A DNA stretch of 64,000 bases from Anolis sagrei. Taxonomy: Eukaryota > Chordata > Lepidosauria > Squamata > Anolidae. The stretch spans positions 154,813,278 through 154,877,277 of the forward strand of contig NC_090024.1 of assembly GCF_037176765.1 (NCBI RefSeq), in the 5' to 3' direction. Below the pieces are notes generated by a model. The model was given only the letters and a program-made list of their open reading frames with translations, did not search any database and had not been told where the DNA came from. The position numbers were made by a program, and so were the translations under genes. Positions 1-10,974 of the stretch are shown here, in pieces. Each line of letters opens with the position of its first letter. Within the stretch, counting starts at the first letter, position 1.

Positions 1-985
1 CTTTTTCTTTTATCTTTATTCTTTATATTTACTTCCTTGTTTTGATAATATCTTCTCGCGATATTACCTGGATCTCGCTTTCTCCCGTTTCTTCTCGTTT
101 TCTCTGCCGTCTCTCACGAGATTTCCGGGCTCGCCACCTCCTTGTTTCTTCCTTTGGCAGTCTTCCCCTGGCTTTCGCGGGGGCTGGACGTCGTTTGGCG
201 GTCCGCTGAGCCGACCGCTCCCTCCTGGTCTCCGCTAAGGGGCGGTCGCCACGGTTTCGCCTGGGTCCGCACCGGTCCGCGGCGTCTGCGGGGGCGTTGG
301 CGGTGACGAGCTCCCTAGGTGAGTCACGGAAGCGCCGAAGAGTAATACCGGGGGGTTGGGACGTTCCTACCTTCCTACCTTTTCTGCCACGCTTCTTTGA
401 TCTCCTTGGTCTCCTTGCAGTCTTTTGTGCTTCTTGTGAGAGGGGGGAGGGGGGCGAGGAGGGTCAGGAAGGGAGCGCTGGTCTTTCCTCTGTTTCCTCT
501 ATCTTCGCCTCTATCTTTGCTTTGGTTCACTTTAATTTGGACTTAACTTGACGTATCCTTCTTCCTCTTATGTTGGTCTTATATCCATATGTCGTATTAT
601 ATTCCCTTCATCTTCTTCGTGTGTGTCTGTTCTTCTTTCCCCTGTTCTCTTCTCTTCTACTTCTCTTACACAGACCTCTTTGTTTTCTTTTTTCTTTTTC
701 CTTCAGTGCTGTGGTTTAAAATAGTGGCCGGCGTTCTGACCTGGTCTCGGCCTGGTTCGGCCTTGGCCAGCCCTCCCACTCGTGGCTCCAACCTTTCAGA
801 CTTCTCGGGGGGGCACCCCCGGGGGTGCAAGTCTGAAGGTCTCGACTGCCCTGTTTTTCCACGGGGCAGGGGGAGAGTAACTCACCCTGGGGCACTCAGA
901 GGGGGCAAGCTTAGGACGAGCGTCTCTAGCTTGCTGCGTCCGCCATCTTTGCCACTACCGGAAGTGCAAATGCTTCTTTAAAAGT
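1..985 (-). repeat. GC-rich block resembling a retroelement 5' UTR (LINE-like), truncated by the window
   Basis: On the minus strand it opens with CACTTCCGG (ETS-like) followed by AAGATGGCGG (YY1-like). It then runs CpG-rich and purine-rich to the window edge. Such starts are usual for LINE 5' UTRs, but also for housekeeping promoters. A palindrome of 16 bp (GCACCCCCGGGGGTGC) lies at about 816-831. No protein homology was seen, so the family is not assigned. Confidence 0.4.
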
Positions 986-1077
986 ATCGAAGTTGATGAA
1001 ACATAGAAGGCTAATCACCTTGAGTCACCAAAAGGATGAGAAAGGCGGTATACAAATACAGCAAGTAAATAAATAAA
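986..1077 (+). repeat. L2/CR1-type LINE 3' tail
   Basis: The tail reads ccttgagtcaccaaaagg, gaaaggcggtatacaaat, then (taaa)n. This is the usual end of squamate L2-like LINEs. Confidence 0.65.
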
Positions 1078-1764
1078 TAAATCATTGTGTAGGGGCTGGG
1101 TCCCCTCATCCCATCAAGGCTATTCAATCTCTATAGTTTCAGTACATTTTTCTCCGACTTTGTGTGTTTTTGGTGTGAAGGCTTTGGTAACAGAGGCATG
1201 GGCAAAGTGAAAGTCAAGAAATATTACAGAATGCTGAAGAGCTACACTATGAATAACATAGTGGTCAAGGCAGGGATTGGAATCGTGCAGGCATCCAGGT
1301 GTTGTAGTGCAACTTCCAGTATCCCTGTGCTATCTCTAGCTAGCATAGTCAACTGTGAGGAAGGTAGGGAGTTGTAGTCCAACAACATTTAAAGGGCCAC
1401 TTCATTCCTATCAGTGAACGATCTGCTTGCCTGTGGAAATCAAAATGGAAATTTCAGCTTCGCATGAAATTTACAATTTACAAAAAACTTTGTTCATGTA
1501 GGAGATGACCTGTAACATGTTTGTTACAGCTAAAGCCAGCTTTTAATCTTCAATTAATTTAACTATTTTGAACAAGCATTTGAAAAAAAGTAAGTCTTCT
1601 CAACCTTGTATTCCTGAGCGGAAGTACAATTCTTATTTCTGTTTTTACTGTTTTGTCTTAATGATGTGTCATTATATAACAAGATCACAGATCTTTATCT
1701 GGAGGATTTAAATAAAAAAAATTAAAACAATGTCTTTCTCTCCCCATTCCTCTGTCTGGTATAG

Positions 1765-1864
1765 ATAGTCTTTGATAATAAAGCACATAGTGGAAGAATT
1801 AAAATAAGCCTGGATAATGATATTGCCATCAACGAGTGTAAAGATTGGCATGTTTCTGGATCAA
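1765..1864 (+). CDS. MCOLN3: MCOLN3 exon (end of lumenal domain), 100 bp
   Basis: It reads [18 protein letters not shown] and then [12 protein letters not shown], with acceptor tatag and donor A|gtaagt after one base of a split codon. The FDNKAHSG motif and the Cys of ECKDW are conserved in the TRPML lumenal (polycystin-mucolipin) domain. It equals MCOLN2 exon 7 in length and phase. Confidence 0.93.
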
Positions 1865-4800
1865 GTAAGTAGTCAGGACACAGATCTAATATTTTGCAGA
1901 ATGCATATATAATTATATAAATAATATGTTTTTATGTCTAATATGTATTATTATTAATGGAACTTAATTTATTTGATGAATAAGGAGGTGAGGAGGAGAG
2001 AAGGTATACAGTATAACATTGTTTTCCTCTGTGTTCCTGAAGTGGAAAAATCCATGCAATTATTTGCAGTGGGAGGAGATTCTCCATTAGGCCCCCATAA
2101 GGAATGTCTCTTCCCTCAGCAAGAAAATGACATTTATCAGGAGGATGCTTCTCAGAATAATAGAAAAGACAGAATGTGTTGCATTCATCTTGCATCTAAA
2201 TTCTAAGCCCACATTTTTCTTTCCTCCTGAGCTGATGTAATAATGTTCAGAGAAATGTGCCAAAATTTTTCATGGGTCTTTTCACCTTGATATTTAACGG
2301 TCCTTGGATTATAATACGTGGGTGAATCAAAAAGCTTTGCCTCCTGTGTCACAAAAATGTTATGAATGAACATATAACTGCAGAAGTTGCTACAGATTAT
2401 AGCATGAACTATGCTCTACAGAAACTACCGTTCAATATAATCACCATCAATTTGTACACATTTGCACCATCGTTTAACCCAGGGTTAGCACTGTATGGCC
2501 TTGCAGCTTCAAAACTTGTCTGCTTCCTGCCTGGGGGAATCCTTTGTTGGGAGGTGTTAGCTGGCCCCGATTGTTTTATGTCAGGAATTCCCCTGTTTTT
2601 GAGTGTTGCTCTTTATTTACTGTTCTGATTTTAGAGTTTTTAAATATTGGTTGCCAGATTTTGTTCCTTTTCATGGTTTCCTCCTTTCTGTTGAAATTGT
2701 CCATGTGCTTGTGGATTTCAATGGCTTCTCTCTGTAGTCTGACATGGTGGTTGTTAGAGGAGTCCAGCATTTTTGTGTTCTCAAATAATCTGTGTCCAGG
2801 TTAGTTCTTCAGGTGCTCTGTTATGTGAACACCTCCCAACAAAGAATTTCCCCAGGCTGGAAGCAGCCAGGCTTTGAAGCTGCAAGGCAATTCAATGCTA
2901 ATCAAGGTGGCCAATTGCAATATTCACACTTTCCTTAAACAGGCAAGTTCTTTCTACCCGGACATTCCACAGATATATTAACCCCACTTGCCTAGTTTCC
3001 GACAGACTTCACAACCTTTGAGGATGTTTGCCATAAATGTGGGTGAAACATCAGGAGAGAATGCTTCTGGAACATGGCCATACAGGCCAGAAACCTCACA
3101 GCAACCCAGTGATTCCAGCCATGAAAGCCTTCGACAACATAGTCCTAGCCAGCTTAGCCAATGTTGAGTGATGGGTGTTGCAGTCCAACAACATCTCAAA
3201 GACTGAATTATTTCCATCCCTAGTCCACAAAATACACATCAAGGAGTATGGGATATAGGAAGACATTATTATAAAATAATCTTGGATTTTTTCTTCTTTC
3301 AGTACAGAAGAATACCCACTATATGATGATCTTTGATGCCTTTGTCATATTGACATGTCTTACATCACTGATTCTGTGCACACGCTCTGTGATTAGAGGA
3401 ATTCGTCTACAGAGGGTGAGTTTTCTTTCTTGTCATTTTGTACTACATGTCAAAGTTAGTTCTTCATTGCATATTGTCTTCTTTTATCCTCCATCCAATC
3501 CCTTCAGGAGTTTGTGATTTTTTTCCAACTTCATTATAAGAAAGAAGTATCCTTCAATGATATGATGGAATTTGTCAATGGGTGGTATATCATGATCATA
3601 GTCAGCGACGTTCTAACCATAATTGGTTCTACACTAAAGATGGAAATCCAAGCCAAGGTAAGAAATTTGCATAATGGTTAGAAAAAGCCTCACATGGATC
3701 CTCCTTTTCTCTGCTTGAAATGTCTTCTAATTGAACTGACCATTAATAGTTTGGTATTTTGGGTTTTTAAAAATATATTACAACTGAACTCTGGGTTCTT
3801 CCATTTTAATATCTTTTCATCATTAGCATTAAAGTTGAGGTTTGGGCTAAATATTTGATCAGGTGGTGGGAATACTGCCATTGCACAGAAAGGATGTGTG
3901 TGGCCTTCCTTTCTTCCAATTTCTATTGGAAATGTGAATAAAGGACCTCACTCTCTCTCAGTCTCTCTCCCTCTCCCTCTTTAGATACCTTATCAGCTAT
4001 GAATGGAAATGTGCACTTCAATAATTGGCACACTTTGTGCATCTATATGCCTCAGGGCATATATGAACAGCTTGGAAATATTACTATTTTGAATTACAAC
4101 ACACATTGGCTATGCTGGTTGGGCAATTCTGAGAGCTATAGTCCAAAAATATAATGTTTCCAAATCTCTGCTTCTACCTACCCTGGCATGTGGTTTAAGA
4201 TCTGTGGGCAAATATGGCAAAGGTGATACCACCAGATTATCACTTTTATTTGTTTGTATGTTTTATCCAGAGTCTAACGAGCTACGATGTCTGTAGTATC
4301 CTGTTGGGAACCTCCACCATGCTTGTGTGGCTGGGAGTGATCCGCTATCTTGGCTTCTTTCAGAAATACAATGTAAGGATTTTGGGGACCTCTGTGCTGT
4401 TATTACTCATTTTATTTTCTGTTAATAGATAACCATACTGAATGCATAGCTAACATCTAATGGATTGTTCTGGGCTTTTTTTTTCTTTGTAGTTGCTTAT
4501 ACTGACACTACGTGCAGCCTTGCCCAATGTCATTCGATTTTGCTGTTGTGCTGCTATGATATATCTGGGTTATTGTTTCTGTGGCTGGATTGTGCTGGGC
4601 CCATATCACGTTAAGGTATTGTTTTTTTAAATGTAAACAAGTGTGCTATTAACATGTATATGTGTATAAGAGCTTAGTTGCTGAACTTGCTGATCAAAAG
4701 GTTGGCAGTTCGAATTCAGGGAGTGCGGTGGCCAACCAAGCAGTTCAAAAACATGCAGATGTGAATAGATCAATAGGTACTGCCTCGGCGGAAAGTTAAC

Positions 4801-5709
4801 GGCGCTCCATGTAGTCATGCCGGCCACACGACCTAGCATGCGTCTACAGACAATGCTGGCTCTTCAGCTTAGAAATGGAAATGAGCACTACCATCTCAGA
4901 GTTAGAAACGACTAGACTTGATGTCAGGGGAATCCTTTACATTTATCTAGTTCCTAATTCCATGGGTATTAGATGATGATGATTCAGAAAGTGAAGAATT
5001 TTGTTTAGGGCAATTTGAGAAAATCAGTCTATCTGTTACCTTAGCCTGAGATTAATATTGAGATCTATTAATATTTATGCATGCAAATAGCCCAAAAGTA
5101 CTATCTTCTAATTCCCAAATCCTGTTCCCTGCATAGCAACAAGCCCCAAATAAAATATGTAATATTTTTGTGATGTTTCCATTGCAAAAAGTTTGTAAAC
5201 AGTTTGAAAGTTGTATAAATGTTTTCCTCTTGTCTTTTTTTAAAAAACTTTTTATCTTCAAGTTCCGCTCCTTGAACATGGTTTCCGAGTGTCTCTTCTC
5301 TCTGATAAATGGAGATGACATGTTTGCCACTTTTGCAAAAATGCAGCAGAAAAGCTATTTGGTTTGGCTCTTCAGTCGGATCTACCTCTACTCCTTCATT
5401 AGCCTGTTTATCTACATGGTTCTAAGCCTCTTCATTGCCCTCATTACAGACACATATGAAACAGTTAAGGTATGTGCAACAAATGTAGGAAAATGCAGTT
5501 TCAAATTGTTTTTATAATTAATTGTGACTTTCAAGAGCTTTGAAATAAGCACCTGATTATTACACTGGGCCTTTTTAAAAGGCACCTGAAGGGAATCTCA
5601 AAATATTTTGTGTTTTTGTGTTTTATTGTGTTTCTGTATTGATGGGCATGGCCTCATGTAAGCTGCCCTGAGTCCCCTTTGGGGAGATGGTGGAAGGGTA
5701 TAAATAAAG

Positions 5710-5758
<49 letters not shown>

Positions 5759-8700
5759 TTATCAAGTTTCAGGCTATTGAATTTATAATATTTCTTGTCC
5801 TAAACTATTTAAGACGTCTAAATATGAAACATACTCTTATTTGTTATATAACTAGATCAAAGGAAAATAATGGATTAGGGAGGTAGTCCTCTAGTTGTTG
5901 ATCTGATTTTCCAACAACAGCTATGAAGTCTAAGGCTGATGGGACTTATAAACCAAATGGGGAACCAAGCTTGCTTACATCTGTAATTAATGTGCTAAGT
6001 GCATTGACCATTAGAGTGAAACATGTGGTTCTCCAGATGTTGCTGTATTGCAGGTCTCTTTTTTGAATAACAGAACTCAAGGAAATGGATCCTAAGAGTT
6101 GCAGTTGAACAACTAAAAATGCCCATCCTTTCCATAGCACCAAGATTATGATGTGTGGCCTTTAAATGTTTCTGCAGCTGCAGTAAAAGCTGCCAGTAGA
6201 TCAAACTATGGGGCATAGTCAACTTTGCAGATCTCTTCGATAGAATTCTGCTTAGTGTGACGTATTAGGTTAAAGTTAAATCTGCAACAATGCCCAAAGA
6301 AAAGAGAGTTTGGCTAATATATTTTGGAGAATTATGATATTTAGAAAGACATTACTTTTAGATCATAACCTTTTGGAAAAATGATGCCATAATTTTTTGG
6401 GAAATGGCATTTAGCTGCCCTGAGGGGAGATGATAGCGGGGTATAAATAAAGTTTAATAATAATAATAATAATTATTATTATTATTATTCAACACCATTG
6501 GGGAAAATCAGAAATCTCCCTTATAAGAGTTAAAAATTTGCTTGAGTCAACCTTAGTGGAGAAGGTTGACCAGTATTCATGCAAGGCAGTTAGGTTTCTC
6601 AGCTGTTAAACTGATATACCTAGATATCTCTTTGAACTGTTAGGGGCAAAGACATGCCAATGCACAAAAAGCCAGATATATAGCAGAGTTTCAGAAATGC
6701 TCTTTCAGTTGCCCAAAAACATTTATTCTTCCTTAAAACATCTTGGTTTAAATCATGCTTCCAAGAGGCAAAAATAAGGTAGATTTCTTTAAAAGTAACA
6801 TCATTAGTTTACTCACAAACTTACATGTATTCAGCATACAGGTACATTACATATTAGTCTAGTTACAGATAGGATTGCAAGTAGTTTCTCTTTGTAGGTA
6901 ATACAGGGCATCTTTCTTATAATCAGCAGTCCATAGTCTAAAGCATCTCTCTGTTCTGAGAGTCTAATAGAGCCTCTGTTTCTGAAGACTTCTAAACTGA
7001 ACTGTTTCTACTGACGTCTGAAAGCATACTGTTTCTAAAATGGAGTCTGAGTCTGAACAGTCCCAGTTCTGATCATATGGTCTGCAGCCCCTCCCACAAA
7101 ATAGAGTTAAGGAAAACTGCATACCAATACACACATACACAATACAGTAAGCAATCTGAATTATATACAAACATGTAACTAGTGGAGGCTTGAAGAAGGT
7201 TGTTATTTCCAATAATATAACATTGTAGAATTTCAACAAATCATCAAATCATGACCTATGATAATATGATTTGTACCAACAACTGTGTCCCACTTTCTGC
7301 TCCTGCCATGTGTTGGAGACAGAGGCTGCTCGGCCATTTCAACCATTATGTGCCCTAGGCAAGTCTCAGCCTCAGAAAACTGGAGAGAAATAACAGGAAA
7401 GTCACCTATCTCACTTCAGTGACTGAGCTTGCACCCACTATTTTCTTACTAGTATTTAAGCCAGCATGAAGGCAAACTCCAGTTTTAGGAGGGATATGAG
7501 CAGTGAATCACTTTTAACCAGAGTGCTATTTGCCCTTGCCTTCAGTCCTCCCTTTAGCTTGGGATATATTCATTTTTCCAACCCTGCATAGCACCTCCTT
7601 CTTGAAACATGATATAGCATACAGCCCCGGAGGGGCCTGCGGGGAGAAGCAGACGGGTCTGTGGGGAGGGGTCAGCCAGTGAGCCCCCAGACTGGCCCAG
7701 AGGAGCTGCCGTAGCCCCGGGGGAGGGGGATGGGAAGGGGGGCTTCTGCTATTCTGAATTTGTCTCCTGTACCTTGTCTGAGTTGCAACACAATGAACCT
7801 GAATAACATGACTTTATTTATAGCATTACCAACAAGAAGGTTTTCCAGAGACAGAACTTCATAGCTTCATATCACAGTGCAAAGATTTACCAAATTCGGG
7901 AAGGTACAGACTGGAAGACGAAGGCCCCATATCCATCTTTTGCTGTTGTAAAAGGTTAGTGACTAGCAGCTGCTGTAATCTCTTCTGGGAAATAATTGCC
8001 ATCACCTTTTGCAGTTTGACCCTAATGCAGTGTCTCATGCTGACTATACAGAAGTGAAATTGGATGCTTCTAGTTTGCTATACGTTGTTTAATATGGTCA
8101 GATGAGCAATCTGAATAACCAGCTGAAGCTGAATTGGTTCTGTATCCCCAAATATACTTCAAGCTATCCAGCAGAGTTTCATTACTTGGTACCCTCTACT
8201 ACTAAGGGCCCCCAGTGGTGCAATGAATTAAACCCTTGTGCTGGCAGGACTGCTGACCAAAAGGTCAGCAGTTTGAATCCAGGGAGTGGGGTGAGGTCCA
8301 GCTTCCCATGCAGGGACATGAGAGAAGCCTCCCACAGAATGGTAAAACATCTGGGCGTCCCCCAGGCAACATCCTTGCAGACGGCATATTTTCTCACCAG
8401 AAGCAACTTGCAGTTTCTCAAGTCACTCCTGACATGAAAAAAAACAACCCTCTACTAAAGAGTGACCAATATTGTCAACAATATCTTCAAGACTTCATGT
8501 CTGTAGCCCTTAGAAAAGCATTTACAGCTCCGTGCTTCCAAACAATGCCATCAGGCTGGTAGAGGGAACATATAGAGGGATCCCTCATGCCCAGCAACTT
8601 TGTATTTGTGGGTTGGGAGAAAGAGAAGATTTAATACACTATCTGCTACATTGCCCTTCGTCTAATGGCCCTAGAAACAATCTTCTGGGAGCCCTTTTGG

Positions 8701-9657
8701 AAGAAAAAGGGCTCCCAGAAGCCCTTTTTTGGCAGCATGGCAACAGTCAGCAATTATCTGTGACTTCTTAGTGGATCATTCCAAAAATATAACAACAAAG
8801 GTTGCCACATTTGCAGTCGCAGCCCAAAAAATCTGAGCTACATTAGTAAAATCCACAGCAGAGGCTAGAAATGGAGATAGTTTGGGATGATACAAATCAG
8901 GCATTGTTACTGTTATCACATCACTGCTACTGTAATTTTAAAGAGTCAGCATACAGAAGTTTTAATGTTTATTTTGGAAAGTGCTTACTGTACTTTTAAA
9001 GGTTGTCTATTATTTGATGTCATGGCCTATGGCTGGTACAATAAGCAATTCATTCACTTCAAGCTATCCCATCTTCAATTGATTATTTCCTTCAAGAAGC
9101 ACTTCAGTACTGCATAGATAAGGTTTGTGATAAATATAGACCTTCTGTACTGGCAGAAATATCCCCCCCCCCCCCCCACTTTCTGTCACCTTGTATTTTC
9201 TCCAATCGGCTGCTACCACAGACTGATCACAGTTTGAACACAGAACAAATATCCCCCCCTTTAAAGTACAAGAAAAATTCAACCTTATGTTTAACTGAGA
9301 ATGAACATGCAAAGCTTAATGCATATCCATGAAGGACTCAATGTGTTAGAGTGAACTTCTAATATGTAATCAAAGGGAGTCCCCTGTATGCACCATAGAA
9401 ATACCTGGACAGAAATCAATATGTGAATTGAACTCAAAAGAAACTGCTCAGAAAGCCAGAGGTTTTTGTTTTGTTTTACTATATAATAATACTGTATTAA
9501 TGTGCTATCAAGATTTTATAATAACACACATCAACCATGTATTGCTAGCATGCTTAAAACTGTAGTTTTCATTGTTCCATTTGCTGTGCATTATGAAGCA
9601 AACAAATCTGATTTTCCTCCAATGTGCTTTCTCCCACTCCTTCTGTATAGGTCTTAA
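1765..9657 (+). CDS. MCOLN3: Mucolipin-3 (TRPML3), partial: last 8 coding exons
   Basis: Seen: coding exons at 1765-1864, 3303-3415, 3508-3657, 4271-4372, 4493-4615, 5263-5469, 7824-7954 and 9651-9657 join in one frame to about 310 residues. Known: TRPML3 is an endolysosomal and early-endosomal Ca2+-permeable channel that works as a tetramer and is gated by PI(3,5)P2. The window part holds the end of the lumenal domain ([10 protein letters not shown]), helices 2-6, the pore ([12 protein letters not shown]) and the cytosolic tail ending in a CCC cluster. Paralogue assignment rests on the TRPML3-like wording [19 protein letters not shown] and [11 protein letters not shown], against EDLN and AQIQQKS in the downstream gene. 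The varitint-waddler region of helix 5 ([12 protein letters not shown]) is wild type. The N-terminal half lies upstream of the window. All introns are GT-AG. The last coding exon is the least certain. Confidence 0.93.
2315..2480. repeat. Possible mariner/Tc1 terminal fragment
   Basis: The stretch gggtgaatcaaaaagcttt and the following text resemble the outer end of a mariner element. No transposase frame is intact. It abuts the Penelope-like piece. Confidence 0.3.
2485..3160. mobile_element. Penelope-like retroelement, inverted pair of 3' parts
   Basis: The minus-strand frame 2576-2770 carries [18 protein letters not shown], which looks like the C-terminal part of a Penelope-like protein. From 2821 the text is the reverse complement of 2500-2560 (aacacctcccaacaaag against ctttgttgggaggtgtt). 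It continues to the typical family end (attccagccatgaaagc). The inverted layout is common in Penelope insertions. Confidence 0.6.
3303..3415 (+). CDS. MCOLN3: MCOLN3 exon, helix 2, 113 bp
   Basis: It begins [19 protein letters not shown] and continues through [17 protein letters not shown], which is transmembrane helix 2. Acceptor ttctttcag, donor AGG|gtgagt. The next exon starts GAG (E), matching the family reading LQxEFV. Confidence 0.95.
3508..3657 (+). CDS. MCOLN3: MCOLN3 exon, helix 3, 150 bp
   Basis: It encodes [16 protein letters not shown], then [20 protein letters not shown], then [11 protein letters not shown]. This is the helix 2-3 linker and helix 3. Acceptor ccttcag, donor AAG|gtaaga. 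The length is exactly 50 codons. Confidence 0.95.
4271..4372 (+). CDS. MCOLN3: MCOLN3 exon, helix 4, 102 bp
   Basis: It encodes [20 protein letters not shown] and then [14 protein letters not shown], helix 4 of the voltage-sensor-like domain. Acceptor ttatccag, donor AAT|gtaagg. Confidence 0.95.
4493..4615 (+). CDS. MCOLN3: MCOLN3 exon, helix 5, 123 bp
   Basis: It encodes [36 protein letters not shown] and PYHVK, which are the helix 4-5 linker and helix 5. The acceptor follows a T-rich tract (ctttgtag), and the donor is AAG|gtattg. Confidence 0.95.
4665..4950 (+). repeat. Sauria-type SINE
   Basis: A tRNA-like head with B box (cagttcgaattc) is followed by body motifs cggcgctccatg and gtctacagacaatg, then the end cgactagacttgatgtca with a cctttacattt tail like BovB. 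It lies in the intron before the MCOLN3 pore exon. Confidence 0.8.
5263..5469 (+). CDS. MCOLN3: MCOLN3 exon, pore and helix 6, 207 bp
   Basis: It encodes [39 protein letters not shown] and [20 protein letters not shown], ending [14 protein letters not shown] is the TRPML selectivity filter, and helix 6 follows. Acceptor ttcaag, donor AAG|gtatgt. This is the best-conserved exon and the main evidence for the paralogue call. Confidence 0.97.
5600..5757 (+). repeat. L2-type LINE 3' tail with (ATT)n
   Basis: It contains gccctgagtcccctttgg and gggtataaataaag, followed by about 15 ATT units. It lies in an MCOLN3 intron. Confidence 0.75.
6405..6490 (+). repeat. L2-type LINE 3' tail with (AAT)n/(ATT)n
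   Basis: It contains agctgccctgaggggaga and gcggggtataaataaag, then AAT units that turn into ATT units, a self-complementary microsatellite. Confidence 0.7.
6520..7222 (-). repeat. Solo-LTR-like dispersed repeat, family B copy 1
   Basis: It is collinear with 39060-39714 over about 700 bp (for example gcagggcatctttctta against the copy's cagggcatctttcttat). On the minus strand it opens with TGTT and ends near CA, as an LTR would. No internal genes are present. It looks old. Family is not assigned. Confidence 0.5.
7610..7745. other. MCOLN3: G-rich island in an MCOLN3 intron
   Basis: Runs of G (ggggagaagcagacggg, gggggagggggatggg) stand out from the AT-rich intron and could form quadruplexes. 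It lies about 80 bp before the cytosolic-tail exon. Function is unknown. Confidence 0.4.
7824..7954 (+). CDS. MCOLN3: MCOLN3 exon, cytosolic tail, 131 bp
   Basis: It encodes [20 protein letters not shown], then [20 protein letters not shown], then CCK. This is the C-terminal tail with a Cys cluster that is a likely palmitoylation site in the family. Donor AG|gttagt splits an Arg codon at the same place as in MCOLN2. The alternative is read-through, which stays open for about 35 codons past the donor, so the end is an inference from the paralogue. Confidence 0.85.
8207..8446 (+). repeat. tRNA-derived SINE (ACA-SINE-like) with target duplication
   Basis: The head cagtggtgcaatg, B box gtttgaatcc and body gacatgagagaagcc lead to the tail tgcagtttctcaag and an A-run. 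It is flanked by near copies of ccctctactaaag (8192-8206 and 8447-8459), a target-site duplication. Confidence 0.85.
8530..8830 (+). repeat. LINE C-terminal fragment (CxCG...H..C motif)
   Basis: The frame 8532-8771 contains [20 protein letters not shown], like the zinc-binding tail of some LINE reverse transcriptases. The rest is missing. A perfect 17-bp hairpin lies within it (8682-8721). Confidence 0.5.
9651..9657 (+). CDS. MCOLN3: MCOLN3 terminal coding segment (7 nt, R-S-stop)
   Basis: A pyrimidine-rich acceptor (cactccttctgtatag) precedes GTCTTAA. Joined to the AG of the previous exon it gives Arg-Ser-stop, close to the Lys-stop end of mammalian TRPML3. The acceptor is strong, but so short a coding part cannot be shown by homology. 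Confidence 0.55.
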
Positions 9658-10579
9658 TGAAAATGGCAAGAATCCTTGGATTTTTATTGGTGACTCCTGG
9701 ATGGCCTACTTCTCACAGATCCTTCACTACATAGTAGTCAGTGAGGAAATTCTTACACATGAGGCATAACACCGTGATGTTCTTTTGCAGCTGTCATCAA
9801 CTTCAATGTCTTCTGCAGTGACTGTGTTAAACTCTTAAGTTGAATTTGAGTTACCAGATAATGCACACAACAATTGTTGCAGAAAGCAAAGCAAAATAGC
9901 CAGCACTAGTGACATTGTTTCATATCAATCTCTTACTATCATAACCCTAAAGGCACAATTGTGAATGACTGTGTATTTCACACTGCTTTTTTCCAGTTCT
10001 AAAAGTGTTTGCCTCCTTCTAATTCTCATGCACCTGCAATACTTGAAGAGAAGAGGTAAGCCGAAGATTGATCTGGATCTACTGGCCAATATCTGAGTGA
10101 CTTGAAGCAGATCAGAATTTCTGACTCCCGCTTGTTGAAATTTGGCATAGACAAAATGCCTCCCCCTCCCAGTCACACTTCTGAAATGAAGAAGATGGGT
10201 GGCAGACATGTCTTTTCAACCATGCTGTAGCTCAGGGCTAGGAAGTGTTCACCTCTCCAGATGTTGCTGATCTGTGCCTCCCAGGACACTTCACCATTTG
10301 CAATGTTAGTTATGGCATCTGGAAGTTATAGTTTGACAAGATCTGTAGGGGTAGTTGACAGATCTCAGGGTTCTAGTAAAAAAGGACAGGTGGGATTCTG
10401 CCTTTTGTTGCTGTAAATGTCTAGTTTGCTTGTTTTCTCCCTATTAGAAATGACAGAAATACCATCAGTACTCCACGTTGGCTGGAGTTAGGGACCCTGG
10501 ACCCTATGAAAGGGAAAAACTATGAATAAAGAGATTGCTAATTTTTTAACTGGAAAAAAAACACCTCTACGAAATTCTG

Positions 10580-10832
10580 AGGCCCCATCTACAGTGAATT
10601 TTTAATGCAGTTTTAACTGGTATTTAAGAAAGTGATTTTGCTGTGGAGATGATTACAAAGGAAATTCTGGAACCAGCTTGAGGCCTGGATGACGATAACA
10701 CAAACCACAGAGCACTGATGTGCATTAAGAGCTTTCTTTCATGTGCTTTTGTGTGAGTTTGTTGTCTGGCTACTGCAGTTTGCAGTTAGCTTTGAACTGC
10801 ATTAAATGGTCAGTGTAGATGGGGCTGAAATC
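10580..10832. mobile_element. MITE with ggccccatctaca ends
   Basis: The left end ggccccatctaca is mirrored by tgtagatggggc at the right end. Inner motifs (atgcagttttaac and gaactgcattaaa) are also inverted. This marks a small terminal-inverted-repeat element. Superfamily is uncertain. Confidence 0.55.
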
Positions 10833-10974
10833 TTCTGACATGATTCTGTAGTTGAATTCGGCTAGTAGCTGACTATAGACTCATCCTGGAGGACCCGGAA
10901 TCCAAGAGAGGTGTTCTCTCTAGAAATCTCTAGGTCGTCCAGCATGACCAAAGGAAGTTATTGATGTTGTCGTT

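Noticed and set aside
297-981. Open frames in the GC-rich block at the start of the window
   Set aside because: They are low-complexity Phe/Ser/Leu/Gly text on the pyrimidine-rich strand, with no recognised protein.
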